DNA of 21,186 nucleotides from JAICND01 sp035281425 (GCA_035281425.1 DATEDX010000123.1:1-21186); one strand, 5' to 3'; counted from the stretch's first letter, positions 5,989 through 12,973 are shown. Notes: generated by a model from the sequence alone, not told the origin. Program-made: numbers and translations.

Positions 5989-7636
5989 AAGATTCATTGC
6001 GCTGGCGACCACTGAAGGCCGGCGGGTCCTCGACGTCATCTTCCGACATGCCAGCGAGGCCGTCACCGTGCAAGAAGTGTCGGGCCGGTTGCTCTACGCC
6101 AACGACGCCGCCGCCGCCTTGGTTGGGTATACCAGTGGGGAGGAAATGCTGGCAGCACCGGTCGAGGACCTGATCAACCGGTTTGAGATCATCGACGAGT
6201 CGGGAGAACCGATGCCGCTCACTGCTCTTCCCGGCCGGCGGGTGCTGAGCGGGGAGCCCTTCGTCGAGGAGGTGGTGGGATATCGGCGACGTGGATCGAC
6301 TGACGTCCGCTGGTCGCGAGTCCGGGCTAGTCCAGTCAAGAACAACGCCGGCGAGGTCATCCTGGCCATCAACTACTTCCTCGACACAACCGAAGCGCGG
6401 GAAGAGGAGGAAAGACGCCGGCTTCTCACCACCGCCTATGAAGCCCTCGGCTCGTCGCTCGATTCGCGTACCAGCCTGACGGCGCTGGCAGAAGTCATCG
6501 TTCCGGCCCTGGGAGAGTGGTGTCTGGTCCACCTCATTGAGGGTGATCACCTGGTCTTGGCGGCCAGCGCTTCCATGGATCCCGAGACCACCGTAGCCCT
6601 GGTGGAGATGGGCCAGCAAGAGTCGATCGCTTTGGACGCCGACCGGGTCCAGGTTCGGGTAGCGAAGTCCCGCCAGCACCAATTGGTCAACAGAGTGACG
6701 CCCCACCTACTCGAGGAAGCCAAGGAACGGTTCGGCGAAGACTTCGCCGCCCTCGTGCAGAGTCTCAACCTGCACGCGGCGTTGTGTGTGCCGCTGGCGG
6801 TTCGCGACCATGCGGTGGGCACCATCACTGTCGCCCGAAGCGAAGGCGGCCCCCCTTACGATCCGGATGATGTCGAATTGCTGCTCGGCATCGCCGACCG
6901 CGCCGCCACCACCATCGAGAACGCTCGCCTCTATGAACGAGAACATGAAATTGCCAACACGCTCCAGCAGGGCCTGGCAGCTCAGCGTCTTCCCGAGATT
7001 CCGGGTATCGAACTGGCGGCGCGTTATCGACCGCTGGGACATCTGAGCGATGTGGGCGGCGACTTCTACGACGCCCTTGAAGTCGGGGATCGCTGGGTGT
7101 TCTTCGTGGGAGACATCGCCGGCAAAGGCATCAAGGCCGCCGCCGCCGTCGGCCTGGCGCGCTTCACAGTGCGGGCCACTGCGCTCCTGGATTCCGAGCC
7201 GGCCACCGTCTTACCCCACCTCAATGCCGCCCTGAGGACCGAAGATCCGGAGCGCATGTGCACTCTGGCTTATGCGGTCCTCGAACCTGGAGCCTCCGGC
7301 TGGACCATGCGGGTATCCCTGGCCGGCCATCCCCCACCGTTGTTGCTACGCGGCTCCGAGTCCACGTTCCTGGGGCAGCCGTCGCCTCCGGCCGGACTCT
7401 TTGACTCACTCGATGTAACCGAAGAGACCCACGATTTGGTCCCCGGCGATTTGGTGGTCATGTACACCGACGGATACAGCCTTGCCAACCTGGCTCCCCC
7501 AGAAAGCGTGGAGCTGGGTTTGGGGGACGGGGCATTCTCCACGGCCGAGGCCGCCCTCGACTCCCTTCTCAAGCGCCTCGAGGCGGAACCCACCATTCGC
7601 GACGACGTGGTGTTGTTGGCCCTGCGCATCCTCTGA
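5978..7636 (+). CDS. PAS-GAF-PP2C serine phosphatase (RsbU/RsbP-like)
   Basis: 552 residues from ATG 5978 (MPVERFIALATTEG), overlapping the udgX stop by 11 bases and preceded by agggcaggg. In-frame ATGs at 5948 and 5957 are alternatives. Domains: PAS about 15-140 (VTVQEVSGRLLYANDAAAALVGY, ending DTTEAREEEERRR); GAF about 150-320 (CVPLAVRDHAVGTITVAR, DRAATTIENARLYERE); SpoIIE-type PP2C about 325-552. The metal sites are intact: GGDFYDA near 358, GDIAGKG near 378, YTDG near 495 and RDDVVLLAL at the end. There is no kinase domain. The phosphatase should dephosphorylate a STAS antagonist such as those at 8598 or 9823, freeing an alternative sigma factor when the PAS or GAF sensor detects its signal. 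No membrane segment, so cytosolic. Confidence 0.9.
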   Translation: MPVERFIALATTEGRRVLDVIFRHASEAVTVQEVSGRLLYANDAAAALVGYTSGEEMLAAPVEDLINRFEIIDESGEPMPLTALPGRRVLSGEPFVEEVVGYRRRGSTDVRWSRVRASPVKNNAGEVILAINYFLDTTEAREEEERRRLLTTAYEALGSSLDSRTSLTALAEVIVPALGEWCLVHLIEGDHLVLAASASMDPETTVALVEMGQQESIALDADRVQVRVAKSRQHQLVNRVTPHLLEEAKERFGEDFAALVQSLNLHAALCVPLAVRDHAVGTITVARSEGGPPYDPDDVELLLGIADRAATTIENARLYEREHEIANTLQQGLAAQRLPEIPGIELAARYRPLGHLSDVGGDFYDALEVGDRWVFFVGDIAGKGIKAAAAVGLARFTVRATALLDSEPATVLPHLNAALRTEDPERMCTLAYAVLEPGASGWTMRVSLAGHPPPLLLRGSESTFLGQPSPPAGLFDSLDVTEETHDLVPGDLVVMYTDGYSLANLAPPESVELGLGDGAFSTAEAALDSLLKRLEAEPTIRDDVVLLALRIL

Positions 7637-7679
7637 AGCTGCCGCGCCGGCCGACCAGTTTCCCCCCACCCCCAGCGTG

Positions 7680-7704
7680 GTTTGGGCTACCGCCGATCGG
7701 GGTA
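7680..7704 (+). promoter_or_regulatory. Sigma-B/F-type promoter for the small membrane protein pair
   Basis: GTTTGG, 14 bases, GGGTAC: GTTT at 7680-7683, GGGTA at 7700-7704. The -10 ends 31 bases before the ATG at 7736 and lies downstream of the phosphatase stop codon. Confidence 0.65.
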
Positions 7705-7735
7705 CATCGGTGGTGGGTCGGAAGAAGGGAGATTC

Positions 7736-8056
7736 ATGAGCTACGAAAAGCACACTTACGAACGGGAAACCGACACGTCCCCGGAACGGGACACTGTGGT
7801 GGTGGCGGATCGCTCCAGTGGAGCGGGACTAGTTGCCGGCCTGGTGGTGTTGGTAGTGATCCTGCTCCTGGTGTGGATCTTCGCCGCCGGAGGCGGTGGC
7901 ACCGCACCCGGAACTACGGGAACGCCAACCGAGACGTCGGCGCCGACTGAAACTTCAGCTCCGGCGGTTACCTCCGCACCGACTGAGACCACGGTACCGG
8001 CGACAACCGAAACCACCAGCACGGAAACGACTGCTCCGACTACCACGGCTCCCTAA
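7736..8056 (+). CDS. Single-pass membrane protein with Thr/Pro-rich tail
   Basis: 106 residues from ATG 7736 with gaagaagggaga just upstream. The N-terminal 33 residues are charged (YEKHTYERETDTSPERD). One transmembrane helix follows at about 36-60 (AGLVAGLVVLVVILLLVWIF), then a Gly spacer and a roughly 45-residue tail built from imperfect repeats of T-E-T-S-A-P and T-T-E-T. The charged segment before the helix and the low-complexity tail suggest the tail lies outside the membrane, where Thr residues could be O-mannosylated. No enzyme domain is present and the function is unknown. The gene has its own sigma-B-type promoter, consistent with a stress-induced envelope protein. Confidence 0.75.
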   Translation: MSYEKHTYERETDTSPERDTVVVADRSSGAGLVAGLVVLVVILLLVWIFAAGGGGTAPGTTGTPTETSAPTETSAPAVTSAPTETTVPATTETTSTETTAPTTTAP

Positions 8057-8080
8057 CGGAGCTTGGTGACGGGAATCATG

Positions 8081-8110
8081 GAAGGCCACGCCCAAATGGG
8101 CGTGGCCTTC
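8081..8110 (+). promoter_or_regulatory. Hairpin between the two small membrane protein genes
   Basis: A perfect inverted repeat: 8081-8094 pairs with 8097-8110 (realistically a 13-bp stem with an aaat loop). It lies 24 bases after the first stop and just before the aaggag ribosome binding site at 8114-8119. No T-run follows, so it may be a processing or attenuation element rather than a full terminator. The right arm (cctt, 8106-8109) can alternatively pair with aagg of the ribosome binding site. Confidence 0.55.
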
Positions 8111-8127
8111 TCGAAGGAGAGAAGCAA

Positions 8128-8349
8128 ATGTCGGTGAACTGGAGCCTGGGTGCGGTCGTGGCCTTGGTCGTGATACTGGTGGTGGTCCTGGTGGTGTTGG
8201 TTCGCCTGAGGCACCCGGAGAAGCTCAAAGGAGAAGGCGAAGCTGCGCCCCAAACGAACACGGCCCCGGCCGAACCGGGTGCCGAAGGGATGAACCCCGA
8301 GGAGGCAGGGGAACCCTCCACCGGACCAGGCGAAGATCGATTTCCCTAG
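8128..8349 (+). CDS. Small single-pass membrane protein
   Basis: 73 residues from ATG 8128 with aaggagagaag upstream. One N-terminal transmembrane helix at about 7-27 (LGAVVALVVILVVVLVVLV), an RLRHPEKLKGE basic stop-transfer segment, then a Pro/Glu/Gly-rich disordered tail ending GEDRFP. The basic residues after the helix suggest a cytoplasmic tail. No family recognised. Second gene behind the promoter at 7680-7704, separated from the first by the 8081-8110 hairpin. The stop at 8347-8349 is followed directly by the tandem hairpin repeat. Confidence 0.7.
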   Translation: MSVNWSLGAVVALVVILVVVLVVLVRLRHPEKLKGEGEAAPQTNTAPAEPGAEGMNPEEAGEPSTGPGEDRFP

Positions 8350-8373
8350 GCCAATGCCGAGGGAGCTCCCCGA

Positions 8374-8585
8374 CCCCCTCCGCCCCTCCGGGGCACCTCC
8401 CCCAACACTCACTTCGTTCGCTGGGGGAGGAAGAGTCCGCCCCTCCGGGGCACCTCCCCACGACACTCACTTCGTTCGCTGGGGGAGGAAGAGTCCGCCC
8501 CTCCGTGGCACCTCCCCACGACCCCCTCCGCCCCTCCGCGGCACCTCCCCCAACACTCACTTCGTTCGCTGGGGGAGGAAAGAGC
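8374..8585. repeat. Tandem array of a GC-rich hairpin repeat (three full copies, one partial)
   Basis: The unit is about 58-62 bases. It reads ccccctccgcccctccgggg, then cacctccccc, a short arm containing acttcgttcgct, then gggggagg and aagagt. Copies: 8374-8436, 8437-8494, a truncated copy 8495-8521 without the hairpin, and 8522-8585. Within each full copy cctccccca pairs with tgggggagg. The array fills the gap between the convergent genes ending at 8349 and 8598. A further copy in the opposite orientation is at 15381-15442. Confidence 0.85.
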
Positions 8586-8597
8586 TTCGAAACCCCA

Positions 8598-8978
8598 TCA
8601 ACTCCCCGAGCTGGCTAGAGGCGATAGGTTCAGGCGGTCGTGCAGATATTTCCTCGCCGCCGGAACCGAGGACAGCAGCGGCAGTAGCTCACCGAACCCC
8701 GAGATTTCAACAGTCCGGCGGATCGTCTCCGATGCCCGAGCAAGAGCCAGGCCGTCCCTCATCGCCTTTCCCACTCCCACAAACGCCCCCAGGCCGGACG
8801 AATCCACGAACGCCAACTCCGCCGCGTCCACCACGATGTGGCGGGTGAACCCATTCGAAGAGCGCTCCACTTCCTCCACGAAAACCGGGACGGTGGCCAT
8901 GTCCAGTTCGCCTCGGATTCCAACGAGCAGGCAACAACCTCGAGGCTTGCCCAAAACGTTAAAGGAAGCGATAGTCAC
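8598..8978 (-). CDS. STAS-domain anti-sigma factor antagonist (RsbV-like)
   Basis: 126 residues from GTG 8978, with gagaaggg about 7 bases upstream. STAS fold: GCCLLVGIRGELDMATVPVFVEEV, then HIVVDAAELAFVDSSGLGAFVGV with the conserved D-S-S-G at residues 59-62, whose serine is the usual phosphorylation site. The C-terminal strand and helix run TVEISGFGELLPL to ARKYL. In the dephosphorylated state such proteins bind the kinase/anti-sigma factor and release the sigma factor. Candidate partners are the HATPase at 10820-11218 and the phosphatase at 5978-7636. No sigma-B-type promoter is visible upstream. The residues after about 115 (NLSPLASSGS) are an extra tail. Confidence 0.88.
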   Translation of the reverse strand: MTIASFNVLGKPRGCCLLVGIRGELDMATVPVFVEEVERSSNGFTRHIVVDAAELAFVDSSGLGAFVGVGKAMRDGLALARASETIRRTVEISGFGELLPLLSSVPAARKYLHDRLNLSPLASSGS

Positions 8979-9041
8979 CCAGGGCCCTTCTCCGGATGGC
9001 CCCCTGAAGAGGCCCTCGGTTTTAGGTTACCGTCTGAAAAA

Positions 9042-9079
9042 AGACCCTGTGGAGCGAACTTTTCGTGGTCTCAGGGGCT
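9042..9079 (-). terminator. Possible terminator after the ferritin-like gene
   Basis: On the minus strand an arm at 9079-9072 (agcccctg) pairs, with one mismatch, with 9049-9042 (cagggtct). It is followed immediately by a run of six T (9042-9037). The loop is long (about 22 bases), so the hairpin is weak. It lies 15 bases after the stop codon at 9094. Confidence 0.35.
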
Positions 9080-9093
9080 AATCCCCACCTAAA

Positions 9094-9705
9094 TCAACCC
9101 TTGGGCTTCTTACCTACCAGTTCCTCTCGGGCCTGCTCGGCCCGGGAAGCGCCGATGGCGGTGGTGACCATCTTCTGCTCTTCGGGTGGGGGCAGAACTG
9201 CGGGCATACCCAATGACTCGATCCACAACTCCCGCGCCCAGCCCATGGTGTGGTACAGGTGCTGGTCTTCCTGTTCCTCCACCTGCTCGTAGGCGTCTTG
9301 AAGGACCGACGCCATCTTTCCGGAGCCTTTCTCAGCTATCTTCCCGATGAGCTCCCAGTTGGCGTGGTCTTTGGTTTCGGCGTCCACCACCGCCTCCGCC
9401 GCCACCAGTTGGGCCGCGGCCGGATCACCTGCTTTTAGTGCCATCTCCATGGATTGGACCAGGGCTTCTCCCTTGTGCCGGACGATCTGACGGCCGGACG
9501 TTTCGGTGGCTGGGTCGAGGCCGAGATCGGCAAAAACCTGGCTCACGATCCGAACGTGATTTTCCGTCTCCTCCAAGTACTTCTCCCATTCGTCGCGCAG
9601 CTCTTCGTTGACAGCACAGCGAATAGCGGTTTGATATACCTGAACCCCGCCTAACTCGGTTTCGAGTGCTTGATACAACAACTCGTGAACCTGGGCATCT
9701 TTCAC
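9094..9705 (-). CDS. Ferritin-like four-helix protein, copy 1
   Basis: 203 residues from GTG 9705 with aaggag 5 bases upstream. Mostly helical, with putative diiron ligands spaced as in ferritin-like proteins: ETELGGVQVY near 15-24, EETENH near 44-50, AETKDHANWE near 109-118, and EEQEDQHLYHTMGWA near 142-156. The C-terminus carries a distinctive conserved block (PAVLPPPEEQK, IGASRAEQ). It is clearly paralogous to the protein at 13783-14379; the two align end to end with about half the residues identical by eye. Likely roles are iron or peroxide handling during stress; oxidase versus storage function cannot be decided. It has its own sigma-B-type promoter at 9738-9762. Confidence 0.75.
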   Translation of the reverse strand: MKDAQVHELLYQALETELGGVQVYQTAIRCAVNEELRDEWEKYLEETENHVRIVSQVFADLGLDPATETSGRQIVRHKGEALVQSMEMALKAGDPAAAQLVAAEAVVDAETKDHANWELIGKIAEKGSGKMASVLQDAYEQVEEQEDQHLYHTMGWARELWIESLGMPAVLPPPEEQKMVTTAIGASRAEQAREELVGKKPKG

Positions 9706-9737
9706 GGCAACTCCTTCTTGAGGCTGGCCCGTCGCAC

Positions 9738-9762
9738 TACCCAGGATCGATCGACTGCAAAC
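9738..9762 (-). promoter_or_regulatory. Sigma-B/F-type promoter for ferritin-like copy 1
   Basis: Minus strand GTTTGC, 14 bases, GGGTAG: GTTT at 9762-9759, GGGTA at 9742-9738. The -10 ends 32 bases before the GTG start at 9705. Confidence 0.65.
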
Positions 9763-9822
9763 CTCGAGTGCCGCGAAGCGAACCGCCTCTTATGGTTCGT
9801 CTGCCGGACCGTGCCCACGGTC

Positions 9823-10173
9823 TCAGATGCCGTGGAAATAACTCCGTGCCTCGTCAAGGGTGTCGAAGGTCAGAAGCAGCTCCTCCAGGCCGGTGATCTC
9901 AAGCAGGCGCTCGAGCTGACTACCTCCGGCACACAACGCCACCTGGCCTTGGAACGCCGCCTTCGCTTCCAGCAAAGCCTTGAGGCCGCTCGAGTCGATG
10001 AACGCCAAGTCGGTGCAGTCGACCACGAGGTGTTTCTTTTGGGCTTGGTCCGACAACCAAGCTCCAAGTTGGGGGCTGTTAGCCATGTCGACCTCGCCGG
10101 CCAAGGCAACGAACACGCAGCATGACTCCTGCCAAGTCGATACGGTCAACCCCGGAAGGCTTACTGTCTCCAA
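9823..10173 (-). CDS. STAS-domain anti-sigma factor antagonist, second copy
   Basis: 116 residues from TTG 10173, chosen because gaggaga lies about 5 bases upstream. STAS fold with CCVFVALAGEVDMANSPQLGAWL, HLVVDCTDLAFIDSSGLKALLEA (D-S-S-G at residues 60-63) and a C-terminal LLEITGLEELLLTFDTLDEARSYF. The N-terminus contains paired cysteines (CC, residues 18-19), also seen as CC in the STAS protein at 8598, so the two are probably related by duplication. The expected role is to bind the RsbW-like kinase when dephosphorylated. The upstream region holds a short hairpin (10197-10216) but no recognised sigma-B-type promoter on this strand. Confidence 0.88.
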   Translation of the reverse strand: METVSLPGLTVSTWQESCCVFVALAGEVDMANSPQLGAWLSDQAQKKHLVVDCTDLAFIDSSGLKALLEAKAAFQGQVALCAGGSQLERLLEITGLEELLLTFDTLDEARSYFHGI

Positions 10174-10247
10174 CCGGCTCTCCTCGACCTTTTAGCGGCG
10201 TCAGACTTTAGACGCCAGAGCTGGACCTGCGCCAGCGAGAGGCCGTG

Positions 10248-10273
10248 GTTTGACGAAGAGGATCCGACGGGTA
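10248..10273 (+). promoter_or_regulatory. Sigma-B/F-type promoter for pncC
   Basis: GTTTGA, 15 bases, GGGTAG: GTTT at 10248-10251, GGGTA at 10269-10273. The -10 ends 48 bases before the ATG at 10322. Confidence 0.55.
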
Positions 10274-10321
10274 GGGGGCCCACGCCTTCAGGTCGGCTTC
10301 ATAACCAGAAAGTAGGGATCA

Positions 10322-10819
10322 ATGCCTCGCTTCACCCTCTCCGATCGAGATGAACAACCTTTCCGGTCCTTGATCGAGACCTGCCACCGTGCCGACACAA
10401 CGGTAGGGATAGCCGAGTCCTTGACCGGCGGCTTACTCGGATACCTCCTGATACGCCAGGAAGGAGGTGGTGCGGTTGTTACCGGGTCGCTGGTCACCTA
10501 CCACAGTCAAGTGAAGCGGAGGTTGCTAAGGGTCGGTCCTGGTCCCGTCGTTTCCGGGGCCGCAGCCGGAGAGATGGCTATGGGTGCTCGCCGGCTCCTC
10601 AACGCCGAGTGGGCTGTCTCTCTGACGGGAGTGGCCGGGCCCGAGACTCAGGACGGGATGCCGGTAGGCACGTTGTTCGTCGGGCTGGCTGATCGATCCA
10701 GGACGCCGCGAGTCCTGTCGTTCCATCTGCAAGGCGAGCCCGATGAGATCCGCTGGGCTGCTGCAGTTCAGGCCGCGGAGGTGGCTAACGATGTGATTTC
10801 CGTCAGAGGAGAGCCGTAG
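10322..10819 (+). CDS. pncC: CinA C-terminal domain, nicotinamide-nucleotide amidase
   Basis: 165 residues from ATG 10322 with gtaggg upstream. It is a stand-alone CinA/PncC amidase domain of normal length: TVGIAESLTGGLLGYLL at 27-43 with the catalytic Ser in AESLTGG (Ser33), then VVTGSLVTYHSQVKRRLL, VSGAAAGEMAMGARRLL and WAVSLTGVAGPETQDGMPVGTLFVGL. The enzyme deamidates nicotinamide mononucleotide to nicotinic acid mononucleotide and so recycles NAD in the cytoplasm; demand for this rises with DNA repair and oxidative stress. It is a single gene behind its own sigma-B-type site. Its TAG stop abuts the stop of the convergent RsbW-like gene with no intervening base. Confidence 0.9.
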   Translation: MPRFTLSDRDEQPFRSLIETCHRADTTVGIAESLTGGLLGYLLIRQEGGGAVVTGSLVTYHSQVKRRLLRVGPGPVVSGAAAGEMAMGARRLLNAEWAVSLTGVAGPETQDGMPVGTLFVGLADRSRTPRVLSFHLQGEPDEIRWAAAVQAAEVANDVISVRGEP

Positions 10820-11218
10820 TCAACCCGGCGTTGGCGAGAAGTCGATCTCGAACCAGACGGCTTTGCCGCCATCCTCCACCTCATAGCCCCAGCGATCGAC
10901 CAGAGCAGCAACGATTCGAAGACCTCTCCCCCGCTTTGACTCGCCTGGGGGATCAGTCGCTTTCGGCGGCGACGGGGATTCGTCCACCACCGTTACCCGC
11001 AATCGCCCTTCCCCTGGTATTACCTTCACCACGAACGGTGTTTGGGCGTGAACCACGGCATTGGTGACCAGTTCAGAAGTGGCGGTGGCAAGCCGGGGGC
11101 GAAGGTCATCGTCAACCGGCTGGGCCGCCAGGACGAAGTGGCGAGCACTGGTTACAGACTCGGGGACGGGATCAAATCGACGTTGCCGCACTTCTTTCGA
11201 GGTTTGATGGTTTCTCAT
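10820..11218 (-). CDS. RsbW-like serine kinase/anti-sigma factor (HATPase_c)
   Basis: 132 residues from ATG 11218, which overlaps the stop of the PolX/PHP gene (ATGA). An in-frame codon at 11278 is an alternative start inside that gene. GHKL ATPase features: TATSELVTNAVVHA near 66-80 (N-box with Glu and Asn), VTVVDESP near 95-102 (G1-like Asp) and GRGLRIVAALVDRWGYE near 115 (G2 lid). The size is typical of RsbW/SpoIIAB-like kinases, which bind and inhibit a sigma factor and phosphorylate a STAS antagonist. It could equally be an orphan Streptomyces-type HATPase. As the last gene of the 13622-10820 operon, it is predicted to be induced by the same class of promoter it may control, closing a feedback loop. 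Confidence 0.82.
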   Translation of the reverse strand: MRNHQTSKEVRQRRFDPVPESVTSARHFVLAAQPVDDDLRPRLATATSELVTNAVVHAQTPFVVKVIPGEGRLRVTVVDESPSPPKATDPPGESKRGRGLRIVAALVDRWGYEVEDGGKAVWFEIDFSPTPG

Positions 11219-12903
11219 TGTCTCACTAGCTGCCCGTCTAACACAGCATCGACTCTCTTCCGTTCCAGCCAAAGGCAAAAACGGGCCTGGGGTAAGGTGT
11301 TGAGGACCATCTCCGGCCCAACCTCGGCCCGCTGGAGGACGGCAACGGCGTGCGCAGTGTTCTCGTGCTCGGTGGGGCGATGGGCGTCGCTGTTCACCAA
11401 GAGCTTCACTCCCCTCTGCACTGCTCGGGCAGCGTAGGCACCGGGTAGGTCGAGGCGGTCGAGGTGACCGTTGACTTCAAGGGCGGTTCCGGCTTCAGCG
11501 GCGGCCTCGAAGATGGGGTCGAGGTCTACTTCGATTGGTGGACGGACTCCGATCCGCCGGCCCATCAGATGGGAAATGGCATGGATGAGTGGATTTTGCA
11601 CCACTCGGAGCAGCCTCTCAGTCTGTTCAGTGGCTGATAGCCCAAAGTGGGAATGAATTCCCGCCAGTCGGAAGTCGAGCATCGCCAAATCGTCGTCGTC
11701 GACATCGATGGCACCATCCCGCCCCACGTTCAACTCCGCCCCGTGAAAGATGGTGAGCTCGAGGTTGGCGGCTCTCGCCAGCTCCAGTTCTTCTTTCTGC
11801 CTGCGTAGCCCTTCTCCGCTCAGCCCTCCGAATCGAAGGCCGTGGGTGTGGTCGGTCACTGCCACGTAGTGGCGGCCGAGACTACGGGCGGTGGCCGCGA
11901 GCTCGGCCAACGACTGGCGCCCATCGGGTGACCAGTTCGAATGGAGGTGGAGGTCTCCGGCTAGATCGCGGTCGTAAATGACGGGAACGTCCAAGGGAAA
12001 CCGTTCCGAGCGGGCCGGAGGCGGAAGGGGTGGACTGGAAAGTCGCTCGTAGAACTCTTCCTCGGTGGCGGCGGGCCACCACCCACTCAAACCGCGGGCC
12101 GCCCCTGCCCGCTCCAGCGCCGCGAGATGGGTGTGGGGACCGGTGCTCAGAACTAAGGCAGTGCCCAGCCGAGCGGGAGCTGTCTGCCGAACCACCGCCT
12201 GACCTTCTAAGGTGTCCAGTCGCCACTCGCCGTTCATATCCTGGAGCCCCTGTACCAGGGCCGATGCCGCCAAGAAGTCGATCGCCGCCTGGTTTCCCCA
12301 CAGCAGAAGCGCAACCTCAGACACCCATTCTTCCAAGCGACGGACTTCTCCCACGGGAGTCGCACGCGATCCCGGCACGTGGCGTTCTAGATGCTGGGCT
12401 AATCGCACGGCAAACGCCCGGGCCCGGTAGATGGGAATACCGGCGTGCTCCTTGCCCGCCTCGAGCCGGTCCCTCCAGGCACGGCCGGTGGCTTCGCCCA
12501 GTCCCCGAATTTCTAATAACCGTCCCGAGTCGATGGCGGTGATCAGGTCGTCAGCGGTCTCGATCTTCCCGAGTTTCAGGGCTTGTAGGCGGGAAGGGGT
12601 CATGCGAGGAAGCCGACTGAGCACTGCCGCCTCGGTGGGGAGGGTTCGGGTGAGGTCCTCGAGTCTCCGCAGCCGGCCGGTTTCTTTGAACTCGGCAATA
12701 AGTCCGGCGATCCCCCTGCCGATTCGGGGTACAGCCATCAACTCATCGGAGCCCTCCACTAGGCCGGGCGAGAGGTCATCGAGAGCCCAGACCGCTTCCC
12801 GGTATGCCTTGGCACGAAAAGAGCGGCGAGTCGCCATGGCACGTTCGAAGCCGGCAAGGTCCCAGAGCAATCGAGCAAAACGCTGCTTGGGACTGCGCTC
12901 CAC
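11215..12903 (-). CDS. PolX/PHP protein with degenerate polymerase site
   Basis: 562 residues from GTG 12903, chosen for the aaaggagg ribosome binding site 9 bases upstream; a TTG at 12984 is the longest option. The N-terminal region (about 5-150) is the PolX 8-kDa and fingers region with helix-hairpin-helix segments (VPRIGRGIAGLIAEF, IRGLGEATGRAW). The palm should carry GS...GDID followed later by a third Asp. Here it reads PGSRATPVGEV... and VSEVALLL (about 194-201), with no Asp at these positions, so polymerisation is unlikely. The C-terminal PHP domain (about 315-560) looks intact: GDLHLHSNWSPDG, AVTDHTHG, FHGAELNVGRDG, GIHSHF, AISHLMGR, LEVNGHLDRLDL and NSDAHRP. These ligands suggest metal-dependent 3'-exonuclease or phosphoesterase activity on DNA ends. 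Confidence 0.85.
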   Translation of the reverse strand: MERSPKQRFARLLWDLAGFERAMATRRSFRAKAYREAVWALDDLSPGLVEGSDELMAVPRIGRGIAGLIAEFKETGRLRRLEDLTRTLPTEAAVLSRLPRMTPSRLQALKLGKIETADDLITAIDSGRLLEIRGLGEATGRAWRDRLEAGKEHAGIPIYRARAFAVRLAQHLERHVPGSRATPVGEVRRLEEWVSEVALLLWGNQAAIDFLAASALVQGLQDMNGEWRLDTLEGQAVVRQTAPARLGTALVLSTGPHTHLAALERAGAARGLSGWWPAATEEEFYERLSSPPLPPPARSERFPLDVPVIYDRDLAGDLHLHSNWSPDGRQSLAELAATARSLGRHYVAVTDHTHGLRFGGLSGEGLRRQKEELELARAANLELTIFHGAELNVGRDGAIDVDDDDLAMLDFRLAGIHSHFGLSATEQTERLLRVVQNPLIHAISHLMGRRIGVRPPIEVDLDPIFEAAAEAGTALEVNGHLDRLDLPGAYAARAVQRGVKLLVNSDAHRPTEHENTAHAVAVLQRAEVGPEMVLNTLPQARFCLWLERKRVDAVLDGQLVRQ

Positions 12904-12973
12904 GGCGGCGGCCCTCCTTTCTGACACCGGCCGGCTGCCCGCGGTGACCGCGGGAGCCGGTGGCCGGTGAGAC

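Noticed and set aside
8374..8585. Possible CRISPR array
   Set aside because: Units are contiguous, with no unique spacers of constant length, and no cas genes are present.
8354..8848. Plus-strand open frame of 164 codons rich in Pro and Arg
   Set aside because: It is made of translated tandem repeats followed by the antisense strand of the STAS gene; no ribosome binding site or recognisable domain.
10197..10216. Short hairpin ggcgtc/gacgcc between STAS copy 2 and pncC
   Set aside because: Only a 6-bp stem with no T-run; it may be chance in high-GC DNA and I assign no function.
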